From the NCBI GenBank assembly GCA_026874595.1, contig CM049322.1, positions 30,629,340 to 30,693,339 of the forward strand: a stretch of 64,000 bases of DNA. Reading direction: 5' to 3'. How positions within the stretch are numbered: position 1 is the stretch's first letter; each line of letters starts with the position of its first letter. A program made the position numbers and the translations under genes. Below are positions 1 through 10,101 of this stretch, one piece after another. The stretch is from Sipunculus nudus (taxonomy: Eukaryota > Annelida > Sipuncula > Golfingiida > Sipunculidae). Below the pieces are notes generated by a model. The model did no database searches and was not told the DNA's origin. It was given only the letters and a program-made list of their open reading frames with translations.

Positions 1-140
1 TGATGGAAGATCATTGATAGGGTTGTCATGTTTCAGAAACTGGTGGCGCCACCTATTATTCTTTACTTGTTTTCATGCCGTTTAATACCCCCAAAATTGC
101 CACCTTACAGTACTGTGAGCATTATAAGTCAAAAACTAAT
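1..140. repeat. fragment of a dispersed repeat with GGTGGCGCCACC palindrome
   Basis: Bases 42-53 are the 12-bp palindrome GGTGGCGCCACC that recurs in the repeat families further along (8026, 8175, 8306, 8455, 14900s, 16250s). The surrounding text resembles the family K and H monomers at 3440-3480 and 13255-13290. The fragment starts outside the window, so its left limit is unknown. Confidence 0.5.
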
Positions 141-221
141 GGACAGATTTCTTTTATATTATGCATATACATAGGTATGGGTTATTGGATGATGTTTATT
201 TAAATTGGGGTCATGACCTTT

Positions 222-1015
222 CCTATGATAGTGGCCTTGACCTTGAATATTGCCATATATGGTGAAAATCACACACCTCTTATGATATCTCCAGTGTTGA
301 TAGCCATATGGATTTCAAACATGACTTATGTATGGCCCACCACTAAAGTAAGAACCCTATAGGTTCTAGGGTCATGAGGTCAAAGGTCAAGGTCACTGGA
401 CTGGCATTTTAAAAGATACTGTGGATGCATTTTAAGCCAAACTTTCATCCCAGGTCTTCCATCTTGAATATATAGCCCACTTGCCAATAGTGGATGATCC
501 ATATAAATTTTGGGGTCACAAGGTCAAAGGTCAAGGCCACAGGAGTTATCTGTCCAAAAATTAGTTTCTGGATGATAATTTCTGCTTTTATTGATGTATT
601 GATTTCAAATTTGACTTATATATGTCCCATTGAAAAAGCAAAACTCGAAGTGATTTTGGGGTCATGGGGTCAAAGGTCAAGGTCACAGGACACATCTTTA
701 AAAAGATTGTGGATGCATTTTCAGCCAAACATTTCATCTCAGACCTTTCATCTTGCACATATAAGTCATCTGCCAAATGAGGAAGACCCCTATCAGTTTT
801 GAGGTCACAAGGTCAAAGGTGAAGGTCACAGGAGCCATCTGTCCAAAAATTAGTTTCTGGATGATAATTCCTGCTTTATTGATGTATAGATTTCAAACTT
901 GACTTGCACATGTCCCATTGGAAAAGCAAGACCCAAATTGATTTTGGGGTCATGAGGTCAAAGGTCAAGGTCACAGGACACACCTTAAAAAAGATCAAGG
1001 TCACAGGACCAACAT
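222..1015 (+). repeat. family N: 289-bp dimeric tandem repeat with AGGTCA triplets
   Basis: Tandem half-units of about 145 bp alternate between two types. One carries 'AAGATTGTGGATGCATTTT' and the other 'CCAAAAATTAGTTTCTGG', so the true repeat is a dimer. The half-site block AGGTCAAAGGTCAAGGTCA or a close variant starts at 377, 521, 666, 810 and 955, and same-type copies are exactly 289 bp apart (377/666/955 and 521/810). The block is three AGGTCA half-sites, the first two spaced as DR1. Short open frames here are repeat by-products. A second array lies at 6040-6545. Confidence 0.75.
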
Positions 1016-1829
1016 CTTCAACAAGATTGTGGATTGTTAGATTGAAGAAAAAAATATGCCAAGTGTCAGTATATGCTGCTAAAAATGGGGGTTTGTTTTT
1101 AAAGGGGGGGCCTACTATGTCTGGGGATACTCTGGCACCTGCGGTGCCAAGAAATGTCTAGTTCAACTTGTAGTCTGATCATAAGACTACATGCCCAGGC
1201 AAACAGTTGACTTTACATCGGGTGCCCTTTGTTTTGATATTATCAGGGTTTTCTCTATATACCATATGGATAGGGTCAGTGATGATTGCCTTCTTTCTTT
1301 TTGTCAACACAAATGTTTCTCGGTTTGAGATCCACAACATTTTAAAAATCCACAAAAATGTCTTTGCCCATGACTACCCACTTCTCTCATTCTTTACTGT
1401 AAAGGAAATATCAGAAAAAAAAGTCTGAATAACTATACAAAATATGTTTGTCACAATGGATCCAGTAACTGGTGCAGAACTTCAGATACAGAATAATTTT
1501 TGCCCTAAATATTGCCTCTCTATATCCCCTTTGTATAACCATACAAACATCTACTCTTGACAAAAGATCAAGTGAAAATGAGAGGTGAATGTGACAGGAA
1601 TGTGCTTGATTCAGTGTTTATCTTGTGTGCTTGTTAAAGTGTGATACTTGTTTCAATCCTGGTACAGCAAGAGCGTGATAGTGTTCCAATGGCCAAATTT
1701 AGTATTCTGCAGATTGGTCCTCTTCAGTGTTTATTCTTTATATCAATCTATTATTTAATGATCTTTCCTGCCCATTGTGGTTTTGTACTTGGATCATATA
1801 ACAGTCAAACAAGTATTAATTTTTAGCCA
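1016..1829. other. stretch without recognisable gene or repeat
   Basis: AT-rich sequence with short chance open frames at 1207-1428 and 1641-1826 that have no recognisable domain, signal or codon pattern. I see no exon with paired splice sites. It separates repeat family N from the first family K copy. Confidence 0.4.
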
Positions 1830-2325
1830 ACCTGTGAGTTTATGACTTGGCCCAGCATCCACCATCAAAAATCATCAGAGCTAGCAGTGCCAAATTTTGT
1901 GGAAGAATCTCTCACATGTCAAACGTTTTTGAATTGCTATCTGCATTGACTTTAATCTTATAGGGAAAAGCTATTTGGCTTTAGCATTTAATATACTTTT
2001 TTGGACAACTGCGCGACTATGTTCAACTACCTGTAACTCGGCCAAAATTCAACTAACTTGAACCATTCAAACAAACTTGAGACAGAAAGTATAAGAGATT
2101 ATTTCTGTGAAATATTGAACAATTTGGCTGGACCATTTCTGAGAAGAAGATTTTAAAAGTTTTTTAAGCTTTTTCTTTATAAAATCAGATTTTTCAGGTG
2201 GCTAATTTTTTAAATAAAATTTCGTGATGCTAGCTCCTATCATTTTCGAGATAGTATGGGTTAATGTAAGGATGACTGATGCAGAACGCCAGACGCGAAA
2301 AAAATACAGGTGGCACCACCTTTTT
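1830..2325 (+). repeat. family K dispersed repeat, copy 1
   Basis: Begins with 'CCAACCTGTGAGTTTATG', matching the head of the copy at 12784 ('CGAACCTGTGAGCTTATG'). It also shares 'AGCTAGCA...CCAAATTTTGT', a 'TATAGGGAAAAGCTA' block and 'GGCCAAAATTCAACTAACTTGAACC'. It ends at TGGCACCACC just before the family P hairpin. The copy is degenerate, and its function is unknown. Confidence 0.55.
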
Positions 2326-2965
2326 TAGCTCAGCTGACTATAAGTCATCTGAGCTATAGACACGGTCCATTGTTTGTCGTCTGTCCGGCTGTCCGGCCGG
2401 CTGTCCATTAACAGGGCACGTTTTGAAACTGTTGGACCTACGAATCCAAAATTTTGCATTCCATTAGATATCCCCAAAATCTCCTACCATACTGAACATT
2501 GGGTCATTAAGACTTCTTTCCTTTCAGATATTAAGGAAAACCCTCCGTTTTCCATTAGAAAGCCATTGTTACACTTCAAGGCTGTCTAATATCAAAACCA
2601 CTGATCCAATTTTGATCATATTTTGTATTCATATTCTTCCATACATTTTCTATGAAAATACCAAAAATTTGGTCAGAATTGGGTATTATTTTGAAGTTAT
2701 TGGTCCAAATATAATTCAATTTGTAAAAAATCAGGAAATATATTTACTCACCTAACATGAGAATTGCTGAAGCTTGAGACTTTTTTTCAGGAATATAACT
2801 TTATTTAATAAAGATTAAAAAAAGATTAGATCTGAATTTTGCAATTTTTTCAAGATATTAGCATAAATTAAAAAACAGTACCTTAAATTTTGTCCAACTT
2901 TGGCAAATGGCACGTTTTTTCCTGTGAGCACTGTTGATATAATTTTTTATATCATGCACACATAA
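2326..2965 (+). repeat. family P dispersed repeat, copy 1, with 5' hairpin
   Basis: The left edge is an imperfect hairpin: TAGCTCAGCTGAC at 2326-2338 pairs with GTCATCTGAGCTA at 2344-2356, one mismatch in 13 bp. A C/T-rich 'GTCCGGCTGTCCGGCC' stretch follows, then 'GGCACGTTTTGAAAC' and a body that aligns base by base with 6779-7450 and partly with 60616-60860. The hairpin head shared by all three copies marks a common element end, as in rolling-circle or foldback-type elements. No protein is encoded. Confidence 0.65.
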
Positions 2966-3109
2966 GGATTTAAGCTTTGTAGTTTAGAAAGCTGAAAGAA
3001 ATTTGCCAAAAATTATAACTTTCATTGATGTTTTATGAGACCATGTCAGACCCAGGCTCTCCCCAGCCCCTCTTCAGTCACCTGTATGTTGACCTTGTTG
3101 ACCTTTCAG

Positions 3110-3183
3110 CAAATTATGCATGCTTCAGGCGAGGCATACACTGGGGCAGTCAGGCAGCTTATGGCCAGCCACAGTTGATCCAG
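3110..3183 (+). other. very tentative exon X
   Basis: A pyrimidine-rich acceptor (CTTGTTGACCTTTCAG) precedes base 3110, and CAG|GTGTCC follows base 3183. The 74-nt stretch is open in a frame that leaves phase 0 at its end, which would join the phase-0 start of the candidate exon at 7512. A different frame gives a more helix-like peptide (QIMHASGEAYTGAVRQLMA) but hits a stop before the donor. Because the two readings compete, this is weak and may be only a chance pair of splice-like signals. Confidence 0.12.
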
Positions 3184-3289
3184 GTGTCCAACCCAACACA
3201 TCTAGTAGTTGTTTTGACCAACAACATAACAATAAACAAATAATTAATAAATTTTTATTGGTTTTTAATAACAAATTAAAGAAAAATGG

Positions 3290-4170
3290 TTCAAGTGGTG
3301 AATTTTGGCTGAGTTACAGGAAGTTGAACGTAGTCATCTGTCAAAAAAAGCATACTAAAATGACAGTCTCAAAATGGCCAGAGATATCATCACCAAATTT
3401 TATGCCAGTGTTGGTCATATGAGTCATATATGAAATTCAGGTATTGGTGGCGCCACCTGCATTGACCTTTTTTGTACGGGGTTCATTGGTCATCTGTACA
3501 TTAACCCATAATTTCTCAGGAATAGCAGGAGCTACCATCCCCAGATTTTATCCAATAACCTGTCACATATCAAATGTTGTGGGATTCAGCTTATTTTTTT
3601 TTTACTATCTTCATATACTTAGATTTTATAGGGAAAAGCTGAAAAAGATTTTAAAGTATTCTTTTTGTAAACAGTCCAGCCAAATTGTTAAATATTTTAC
3701 GAATTTGAACTGTCATTTGGCCAAGTAAGCATACTGACATAGCAATCTCAGAAATGACAGAAGCTAGCATTACCAGGTATTGTGCAAATGTTGGTCACAT
3801 GACTCATATTTGAAGTTGCAGATTTTGTGGTGCACCTACATTGACCTGTTTTTTATGGGCAAAAACCTCATAATTTTAGCCTCCTTAGCTTAAAATTTTT
3901 ATGATGAAACTGTCAAGTTGAATCGTTCAATTTTTCAAAAGAATTATCCTCGGACATGGTTCTTTCAATCATATCAGAAAAGTTTAAGTTGGTCTTTTGG
4001 CCATTATTATGTCTATTTCAAACTGAGGACTGCAAAACTGTTCTTCTACAAAATTATTGTTTCAATTATAACTTCTGTAACATTGCACAAAAATTATTCT
4101 TAGTTTAGCCTTTGTCCAAGTTTACTTGAATGATTTTTGGCAGAATTATTGGACCTTTAACAATGAAAGG
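3290..4170 (+). repeat. family K dispersed repeat, copy 2
   Basis: Matches the copy at 12784-13860 block by block: 'GAATTTTGGCTGAGTTACAGGAAGTTGAA', 'GCCAGTGTTGGTCATATGAGTCATAT', and 'GGTGGCGCCACCTGCATTGACC' near 3446-3467 against 13257-13278. Further degenerate units run to about 4170 ('CAGCCAAATTGTT', 'TTTCAATTATAACTTCTG'). The open frames at 3444-3728 and 3918-4103 fall wholly inside the repeat. Confidence 0.6.
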
Positions 4171-4334
4171 ACTGCATCTTTTATTATTCTAGATATTCTG
4201 ATATAAATTCTTATGAATATGTCAGCTTGAAAAAAAAGCATTTATTCAAAAGTCTTTCAGTATGTGTAAACAGATTAACCAAGATTGTGTCTGTATCTTT
4301 AAATAGGTAGAGAAACTGCCAACTGTTTAAGATT

Positions 4335-4935
4335 TGGTAACAGGTAAAGAGTTCATTCAGTGCAGCCAGATATAGGTCAAGGGTTCAATCAGTGCAGACA
4401 GGCACAAGGCATGTGATCACCTCATGGGTGTCATGTGATCACCTCATGGGTAGCATGTGATCACCTAAAGAGTATCGTGATCGTATCATGGGTGTCTTGC
4501 CCCTCAGGGCTGCATGTGGAGCCAATCTGTGTGCTTATGCAATGGTGTTGCTACTATTTCAGATTTGGCAACAGGCCAAAGGTCAGTGAGGATCTATTTA
4601 TAGCTTTGGCAGACTGCCAACTATGTATGATTAGGCAACAGGTTAATATTTTTACTCAGTGCAGCCAGGTATAGGCCAGGAGTTTACTCAGTGCAGTAGC
4701 TGCATTCTATTTATAGCGTTGGCAGACTGCTGACTGCATTACATTTGGCACCAAAGTTCAGCCTGGATCTATTTATTAGCTTTGGCAGACTCCCAACTGT
4801 GTCAGATTATGCAACAGGTCTAGAGTTCACTCAGTGCAGCCAGGTACAGGTCAAAAGTTCACTCAGTCTAGCCAGGTGCAGGTCATGAGTTCACTCAGTG
4901 CAGTAGCCTGAGCCAGCAAATTTGTCACAGTTCAC
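4335..4935 (+). repeat. family C minisatellite (TTCACTCAGTGCAG), copy 1
   Basis: Degenerate tandem units of roughly 40 bp are built on 'CAGGTCAAGAGTTCACTCAGTGCAG'. They recur at about 4345, 4388, 4650, 4685, 4828, 4855 and 4893, with interleaved 'CTATTTATAGCTTTGGCAGACTG' units. Around 4400-4490 is a shorter run of 'CATGTGATCACCTCATGGGT' units. The same combination recurs at 14360-14690, again directly upstream of family H cores. Confidence 0.65.
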
Positions 4936-4984
4936 TCGGGGCAACTGCCTTTCTCACCTAAGCCTGGTCAGCCCCATGCATCAG

Positions 4985-5350
4985 ACTCAAGGTAAGTTTG
5001 ATGTATGGGCATGATATTTTGACCTGTCTATATGTCTTTGATGGCTTTCTCGTTCACAAGACAGGTGTCGCCACCTACAATGACTTTTGCACAGTGTATG
5101 TGCCTACTTATTTCTACAGAGGAATTTGATATATCAGCCTGAAATTGGGCATATTTATACATACTGAATAGCTTTGATGTATACAAGACTGGTGGTGCCA
5201 CCTACACTAATTTTTGCACAGTGTGTGTCCTTGCTTATTTCTCAGGAGGGGTTTGATATATCAGTCTGAAATTGGGCATATGTATATATCTCTGATAGCT
5301 TCATTGCATACAAGACTGGTTGTGCCAGCTACAATCATTTTTGTGTTGTG
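4985..5350 (+). repeat. family H core monomers (isolated array)
   Basis: Three diverged ~125-140-bp monomers with the order 'GATATATCAGCCTGAAATTGGGCATATTTATACAT...GACTGGTGGTGCCACCTACA...TTTTGCACAGTGT'. They match the half-units of the large array at 7951-9330. The palindrome is degraded here (GGTGTCGCCACC, GGTGGTGCCACC, GGTTGTGCCAGC). No terminal hairpin or TTCTAGT end is visible, so this is a partial element. Confidence 0.6.
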
Positions 5351-5469
5351 TGCACCCATGCCAGAATTTCAGCAGTGACGTTTTTTAAATTTTTTCTTAT
5401 TCAAAATGTTTAGTACTTGTATTGTTCATATACATGTTACACATGTACTTAAAAAGTAATGGTCCAGCA

Positions 5470-5937
5470 TTGAAGCATTATACCTGGTGTATATCCCATG
5501 GCACAGGTTCGCATTAGGGCTGTAGGCCTTGTTAATTATTCTGGGGGGTACTTACAAGCCCCATATATATAGGATATAGGTCACCCTGATCTATATTCAG
5601 GTTTCCAAGGAGATTTTTTATTGTTCTCAAAAGATGTACACTAAGGTGTTTCTAGGTCCAGCCACTGTGATTTGTGCCCTGCTAACGGACAAGCAGATGG
5701 CCAGACAGACAAAGGACAAAGCACCAAACCTATACCTCAGTTGACTTTCAGGCAGCTGAACTAAAAAACACCAGTGGTGCCACCAGTCTTCAGGAAATGA
5801 TTAAACACCCCATGATCAATATACATGGAAAGAACCATGGCCATTAATGCATTAGTTATTCAGATACTGGAGTATTGAAGCATTATACCTGGTGTATATC
5901 CCATGGCACAGGTTCGCATTAGGCCTGTAGGCCTTGT
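5470..5937 (+). repeat. pair of ~65-bp direct repeats
   Basis: The unit 'TGAAGCATTATACCTGGTGTA...GGTTCGCATTAGGSCTGTAGGCCTTGT' occurs at 5470-5532 and 5873-5937 with one or two mismatches. Its last ~33 bases recur at 15263-15295 ahead of a T-run. GGTTCGCATTAGG faintly resembles a Pol III B box, so a SINE tail is possible, but no A box was seen. The ~340 bp between the copies includes degenerate ACCAGTGGTGCCACC text. Confidence 0.5.
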
Positions 5938-6039
5938 AACAATTTTTTTCTGTTTTTGAGACCATTAAATGACAGCAATTATGTCAGTTTCTCAGCTGTG
6001 ATTCCATCCAGTGTCCTGAAACCCAATGTGATTATTAAT

Positions 6040-6545
6040 CACCCTGTCTGTCCGTCTGTTCATCTTTCTGTATATGGATATGGACTTCAAACTTGATTTA
6101 TATATGGCCCACCTCAAACACAAGAAGTCTATTGATTTTGGGGTAATGGGGTCAAAGGTCAAGGTCACAGGATGGTGGGGACCCACATCTTTAGAAGATT
6201 GTTGATGCATATTAAGTTAAACTTCTCATCCAAAACCTTCCATCTTGGACATATGGACAGATGATAACTCAAGACTGGATCAACATTATGGTTTCAAACT
6301 TGACTGATATATGACCTACCAATAACGTAAGAAACCTATTGATTTTGAGATCAAAGGTTAAGGTCACAGGACCCACTTTTTTTTTAAATTGTGGATGCAT
6401 TTAAGCCAAATTTTTCATCCTAAGCCTTCTGTCTTTCACATGGTTCATCTGCCAATAGGGGTAGGTTCCTATTGATTTTGGGGTCACTAGGTCAAAGGTC
6501 AAGGTCACATGACCCATCCATTGACAAATAAGTTGATGGATGAAA
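6040..6545 (+). repeat. family N tandem repeat, second array
   Basis: Same ~145-bp half-units as at 222-1015: 'GACTTCAAACTTGATTTATATATGG', 'TATTGATTTTGGGGT', and 'GTCAAAGGTCAAGGTCAC' near 6150 and 6490, with a degenerate 'GATCAAAGGTTAAGGTCAC' near 6345. There are about three half-units. The minus-strand open frame at 5992-6210 lies inside it and is not a gene. Confidence 0.65.
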
Positions 6546-6778
6546 ACTCCAGTTTGGGTTAATAGGTTGGCTTAAAACTGATCACAGGACCCATATTTAA
6601 AACAAACAAAACTTATAAACCTATCCTTATAGACAAATTCAGCTTGGCATCGAGATTCATGGGTCCCTAGTTCAAATTGTTTGTGTATTTATGAGACTTT
6701 CAAGTGTAGTTGATGTCATCTGTTAACAGGGCTCGTGTTAAAGAAGGAAAGAATAATTGAATGTTAAAATTTAGTTTT

Positions 6779-7450
6779 TAGCTCAGCTGACTATAAGTCA
6801 TCTGAGCTATAGTCGTGGTCCATTGTCCGTCGTCCATCCCTCTGTCCGTACACCTGTCCATCCGTCCGTAGATGTGGCACGTTTTGAAACAGTAAGACCT
6901 AGGAATCCAAAATTCTGCATAATGTTAGATGTCCCCAAGATCTCCTACCAAGCCGAAAACTGGGTCTTTGCAACTTCGTTCCTTTGAGAAATTAAGGAAA
7001 AACCTCAATTTTTTTATTAAAATCCTATTTCACACTTCAGGACTGCCTAATATCAAAACCACTCATCTGTTTTTCCCCATATTTACCATAAATATTCCTC
7101 TATATAGTTCCTATGTACATGCTAGATATTAAGTCTGTAAAGTATAAATTCTTTAAGTTATGGGCCCAAACATAATGGACTTTGTAAAAATCAGGAAAAA
7201 TAATAACTCTCTTAACATGAAAAATTTTGAAACTAGAGTCTATTTTCTCAAGTATATAACTATTTTTAATTAAGATTCAATGTTTACCCAAAATTTGATC
7301 TGAATTTTGTAAATTTTTTAAGTTATTAGCATAAAAAAAAAATCAGTACCTTAAATTTTGCCCAACTTTGACCATGGCACCTTTTTTTCCTGTAAGCACC
7401 ATTGATTTAATTTTCATGGCATGTAAACATAAATATTTAGTTTGTCTAAA
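6779..7450 (+). repeat. family P dispersed repeat, copy 2, with 5' hairpin
   Basis: The hairpin head at 6779-6809 is nearly identical to that at 2326. 'CGTCCATCCCTCTGTCCG' follows, then the 'GGCACGTTTTGAAACAGTAAG' body. The body aligns with copy 1 through 'CCCCAAGATCTCCTACCA' and 'TCTGAATTTTGTAAATTTTT'. It ends shortly before candidate exon A. Confidence 0.65.
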
Positions 7451-7511
7451 TCTGAAATTTGAAAATAAAAGCTTGAAAATTAAGCTAGTTATTGATTTTT
7501 TTTTTCTGTAG

Positions 7512-7621
7512 TCACTTGCTTTGATTACAGATGCAGGGTCCCACTCCAGGTCACTGGAGGTCAGCTATGCCAGGGTTTCTGATTTGTTACAGTCACTGGG
7601 GGAGATCCCCTGCTGTGACAG
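7512..7621 (+). CDS. candidate internal exon A
   Basis: A long T-rich tract ending TTTTTCTGTAG precedes base 7512, and CAG|GTATAC follows base 7621. The phase-0 frame is open for the full 110 nt and gives a helix-like peptide including DAGSHSRSLEVSYARVSDLL, leaving two bases (phase 2). That phase joins cleanly to exons C and D, but not to exon B. An alternative acceptor at 7530 (TTACAG) would give a shorter exon. No family is recognised. The open frame, paired splice signals and non-repetitive character support it; EST data would decide. Confidence 0.3.
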
Positions 7622-7655
7622 GTATACAGTTATTCTCATATCACCACCCCAATCA

Positions 7656-7670
7656 CCCCCCCCCCCCCCC
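7656..7670. repeat. poly-C run
   Basis: Fifteen C in a row just upstream of the Helentron-like element at 7709. One of several G/C homopolymers of 13-22 bases in the window. Confidence 0.9.
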
Positions 7671-7708
7671 TCCCGCAAACCCAACCCACCAAGTGTTATG
7701 CAGTAATT

Positions 7709-7738
7709 GTATCCGCCAAAACAGAGTTTTGCGGATAC
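7709..7738 (+). repeat. 5' terminal hairpin of element A
   Basis: GTATCCGCC plus AAAAC pairs with GTTTTGCGGATAC around an AGA loop, with one bulged C. It is nearly identical to 15787-15816 (GTATCTGCC in place of GTATCCGCC). Its sequence also pairs with the right subterminal repeat at 9392-9404, giving the asymmetric inverted repeats. Confidence 0.7.
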
Positions 7739-7875
7739 TATGTTTTCAGCTGCACGCGCCTCCGCCGCCGCCGCGTAGGTTTCCGGAGAACTCCTCCATA
7801 ACCGCTGGGCAGAATTTTACGAAACCCGGGATTATGTTTGGGTCACATGTGAACTGCTGCGCCCCGATTTTGTAT

Positions 7876-7888
7876 TGACCTCTGACCT
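7876..7888 (-). promoter_or_regulatory. DR1-type nuclear receptor motif inside element A
   Basis: TGACCTCTGACCT reads AGGTCAGAGGTCA on the minus strand: two perfect half-sites with a one-base spacer, the arrangement bound by RXR, HNF4 and COUP-TF type receptors in known animals. The identical motif is at the same place in copy C (15955-15967). Function is inferred from the motif only. Confidence 0.35.
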
Positions 7889-7950
7889 TTCCTCTGCGCT
7901 CTGCGTCCGTTTGTGCGTCTGTTTCCACACATAAACCCACATATCTCGGG

Positions 7951-9330
7951 AACCGTTTGACGGATCAGGAAAATTTTTTTGCACAAATGTAGCCCTTGGA
8001 GAGCTTTATAACATACACAAAAAATGGTGGCGCCACCTGCAACCATGTTTGCATAGTGTCCATCTGTTTGTCTGCCTTGGGTTAAAATCACTCATATCTC
8101 TGCAGTGACTTGTCTAATTCACCTGAAATTTGGCATGCCTATACATCCTGGATAGCTTTTCTGATTTTGTGACAGGTGGCGCCACCTACATTCACGTTTA
8201 CGCTGCAGACATCCAAGCTCATATCTCGGGAACCGTTTGATTGATCAGGAAAATTTTTTTGCACAAATGTAGCCCTTGGAGAGCTTTATAACATACACAA
8301 AAAATGGTGGCGCCACCTGCAACCATGTTTGCACAGTGTCCATCTGTTCGTCTGCCTTGGGTTAAAATCACTCATATCTCTGCAGTGACTTGACTAATTC
8401 ACCTGAAATTTGGCATGCGTATACATCCTGGATAGCTTTTCTGATTTTGTGACAGGTGGCGCCACCTACATTCACGTTTACGCTGCAGACATCCATGCTC
8501 ATATCTCGGGAACCGTTTGACCGATCAGGAAAATTTTTTTGCACAAATGTAGCCCTTGGAGAGCTTTATAACATACACAAAAAATGGTGGCACCACCTGC
8601 GACCATGTTTGCACAGTGTCCATCTGTTTGTCTGTCTTGGGTTAAAATCACTCATATGTCTGCAGTGACTTGACTAATTCACCTGAAATTCGGCATGCGT
8701 ATACATCCTGGATAGCTTTTCTGATTTTATGACAGGTGGCGCCACCTACATGCACATTTATGCTGCAGACATCCAAGCTCATATCTCGGGAACCGTTTGA
8801 CCGATCAGGAAAATTTTTTTGCACAAATGTAGCCCTTGGAGAGCTTTATAACATACGCAAAACTGGTGGCGCCACCTGCAGCCATTTTTGCACAGCTCCT
8901 GTCTGTTTGTCTGCCATGGGATAAAATCACTCATAACCCAGCAGTGATTTGACATATCTGGCTAAAATTTTGCAGGTTTATACATCCCCGACAGCTCTCT
9001 TGATTTTATGACAGGTGGAGCCACCTGCATTCTAGTTTATGCAGCAGACATCCAAGCTCATATCTTGGGAACCGTTTGACTGATTGGGCCAAAGTTTTGC
9101 ATGTGTATAGTTCTCACATAGCTCTTTATCATACGCAAAACTGGTGCCGTCACCTGCAACCATTTTTGCTCAGCATCCATCTGATTGTCTGCCACGGGCT
9201 AAAATCACTCATATACATGTAGTGGTTTGACTTATCTGCCTTAAATTTTGCATAATGGGACGGCTTTCTGGATTTTGTGGTAGGGGGGGCAATACACAAT
9301 TTGGCTGCAGACATCCATGCTAATATGCAA
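7951..9330 (+). repeat. core array: five ~280-bp repeats, each a dimer of ~140-bp monomers
   Basis: The marker ATATCTCGGGAACCGTTTGA starts at 7951, 8221, 8501, 8781 and (as ATATCTTGGGAACC) 9060, giving spacings of 270, 280, 280 and 279. Each repeat has two diverged halves with the same plan: 'TCATATCTC', a 'TTTTTGCA/TTGGCATG' block, 'GGATAGCTTTT/GGAGAGCTTTA', the palindrome GGTGGCGCCACC, then 'GTTTACGCTGCAGACATCCA' or 'GTTTGCACAGTGTCCATC'. Palindromes start at 8026, 8175, 8306, 8455, 8586 (variant), 8735 and 8865, alternating 149 and 131 bp. Confidence 0.85.
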
Positions 9331-9406
9331 CACTTCACTCTATTTCCCCTTGCCACTTAATCCATGCCTCACTTCACCCGTTCCACTCTGATTTAGGCGG
9401 ATACAC

Positions 9407-9437
9407 GTAGTCGCTTGTCGACTACCCGTATTCTAGT
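9407..9437 (+). terminator. 3' terminal hairpin and TTCTAGT end of element A
   Basis: Seven-bp stem GTAGTCG/CGACTAC, loop CTTGT, extendable outward by ATAC/GTAT with two mismatches, followed by TTCTAGT. The position and form resemble the rolling-circle replication terminator of Helitron-class transposons. It is not a transcription terminator. Confidence 0.55.
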
Positions 9438-10101
9438 TGTTATTGTTTTCACTGTATCTCCTTAATTGTAATGCTGTTTCCACTCCGATATGCAAAAACT
9501 TTCCTTGAAAAAATAATTCAAAGTATAATCCAGAAGATGCAATGTTGTGTAATGTAGCATTTTTAAAGGAATCAATTTTCTTTTAAATGATTTTAACAAA
9601 TATAATTGAACCCATCAGTATGCTTAAATTATTATAAAATATGAAGCACATTATGGATAAATAAAGACACAATTAAAAATTGTGAAATCTAAATCAAGTA
9701 TTATTTTTAGATATTTATTGTTTTGCAGATTTAAAAGATATATTTTTGTGGTAATAAATAAATATACATTTGTATGCATGATGTGGTGTTATCTGACAAG
9801 ATTGGGATTTATGATGATGCAGTTGAGAATTATGAATCAACTTTTATATTCAGATATATATGTTAAATTGGAAATGAATAGAAATATAAACTTAAATTAG
9901 AAAATAATTGATGTGATAAAAACATCAGGATTTAATACAAACATTTGTTCATTATTTTCCTGCCTCAGCAGAATTTGAGATCAGGCTTTGTTTGCCCTGT
10001 TTTATGTTGTTAATTAGCTATATTTCAACTGTATACATTTCATAAAAAAAATATATATTTAATAATATATATTATACAAAAAAATAGATTCAATTGAACA
10101 A
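9438..10101. other. AT-rich stretch without gene
   Basis: Very AT-rich, with runs such as AATATATATTTAATAATATATATT near 10050. The open frame at 9682-9900 has the composition expected of AT-rich noncoding DNA and no domain. A good acceptor-like tract (TTATTTTCCTGCCTCAGCAG near 9950) has no convincing exon behind it. Confidence 0.4.

Larger units (their letters stand above)
7709..9437 (+). mobile_element. Helentron-like (HINE-type) non-autonomous element, full copy A
   Basis: The left end is GTATCCGCCAAAAC, the 5' arm of a hairpin (7709-7738) closed by GTTTTGCGGATAC. The subterminal right side carries the same sequence inverted (TTTAGGCGGATAC, 9392-9404). A small hairpin follows (GTAGTCG-CTTGT-CGACTAC, 9407-9425) and then TTCTAGT at 9431-9437. 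Asymmetric inverted repeats plus a terminal hairpin and CTAG end are the published hallmarks of Helentron/Helitron2-type elements and their HINE derivatives. Five tandem core repeats fill 7951-9330. No Rep/helicase is encoded, so mobilisation would need a partner. It matches copy C at 15787-16417. Confidence 0.65.
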
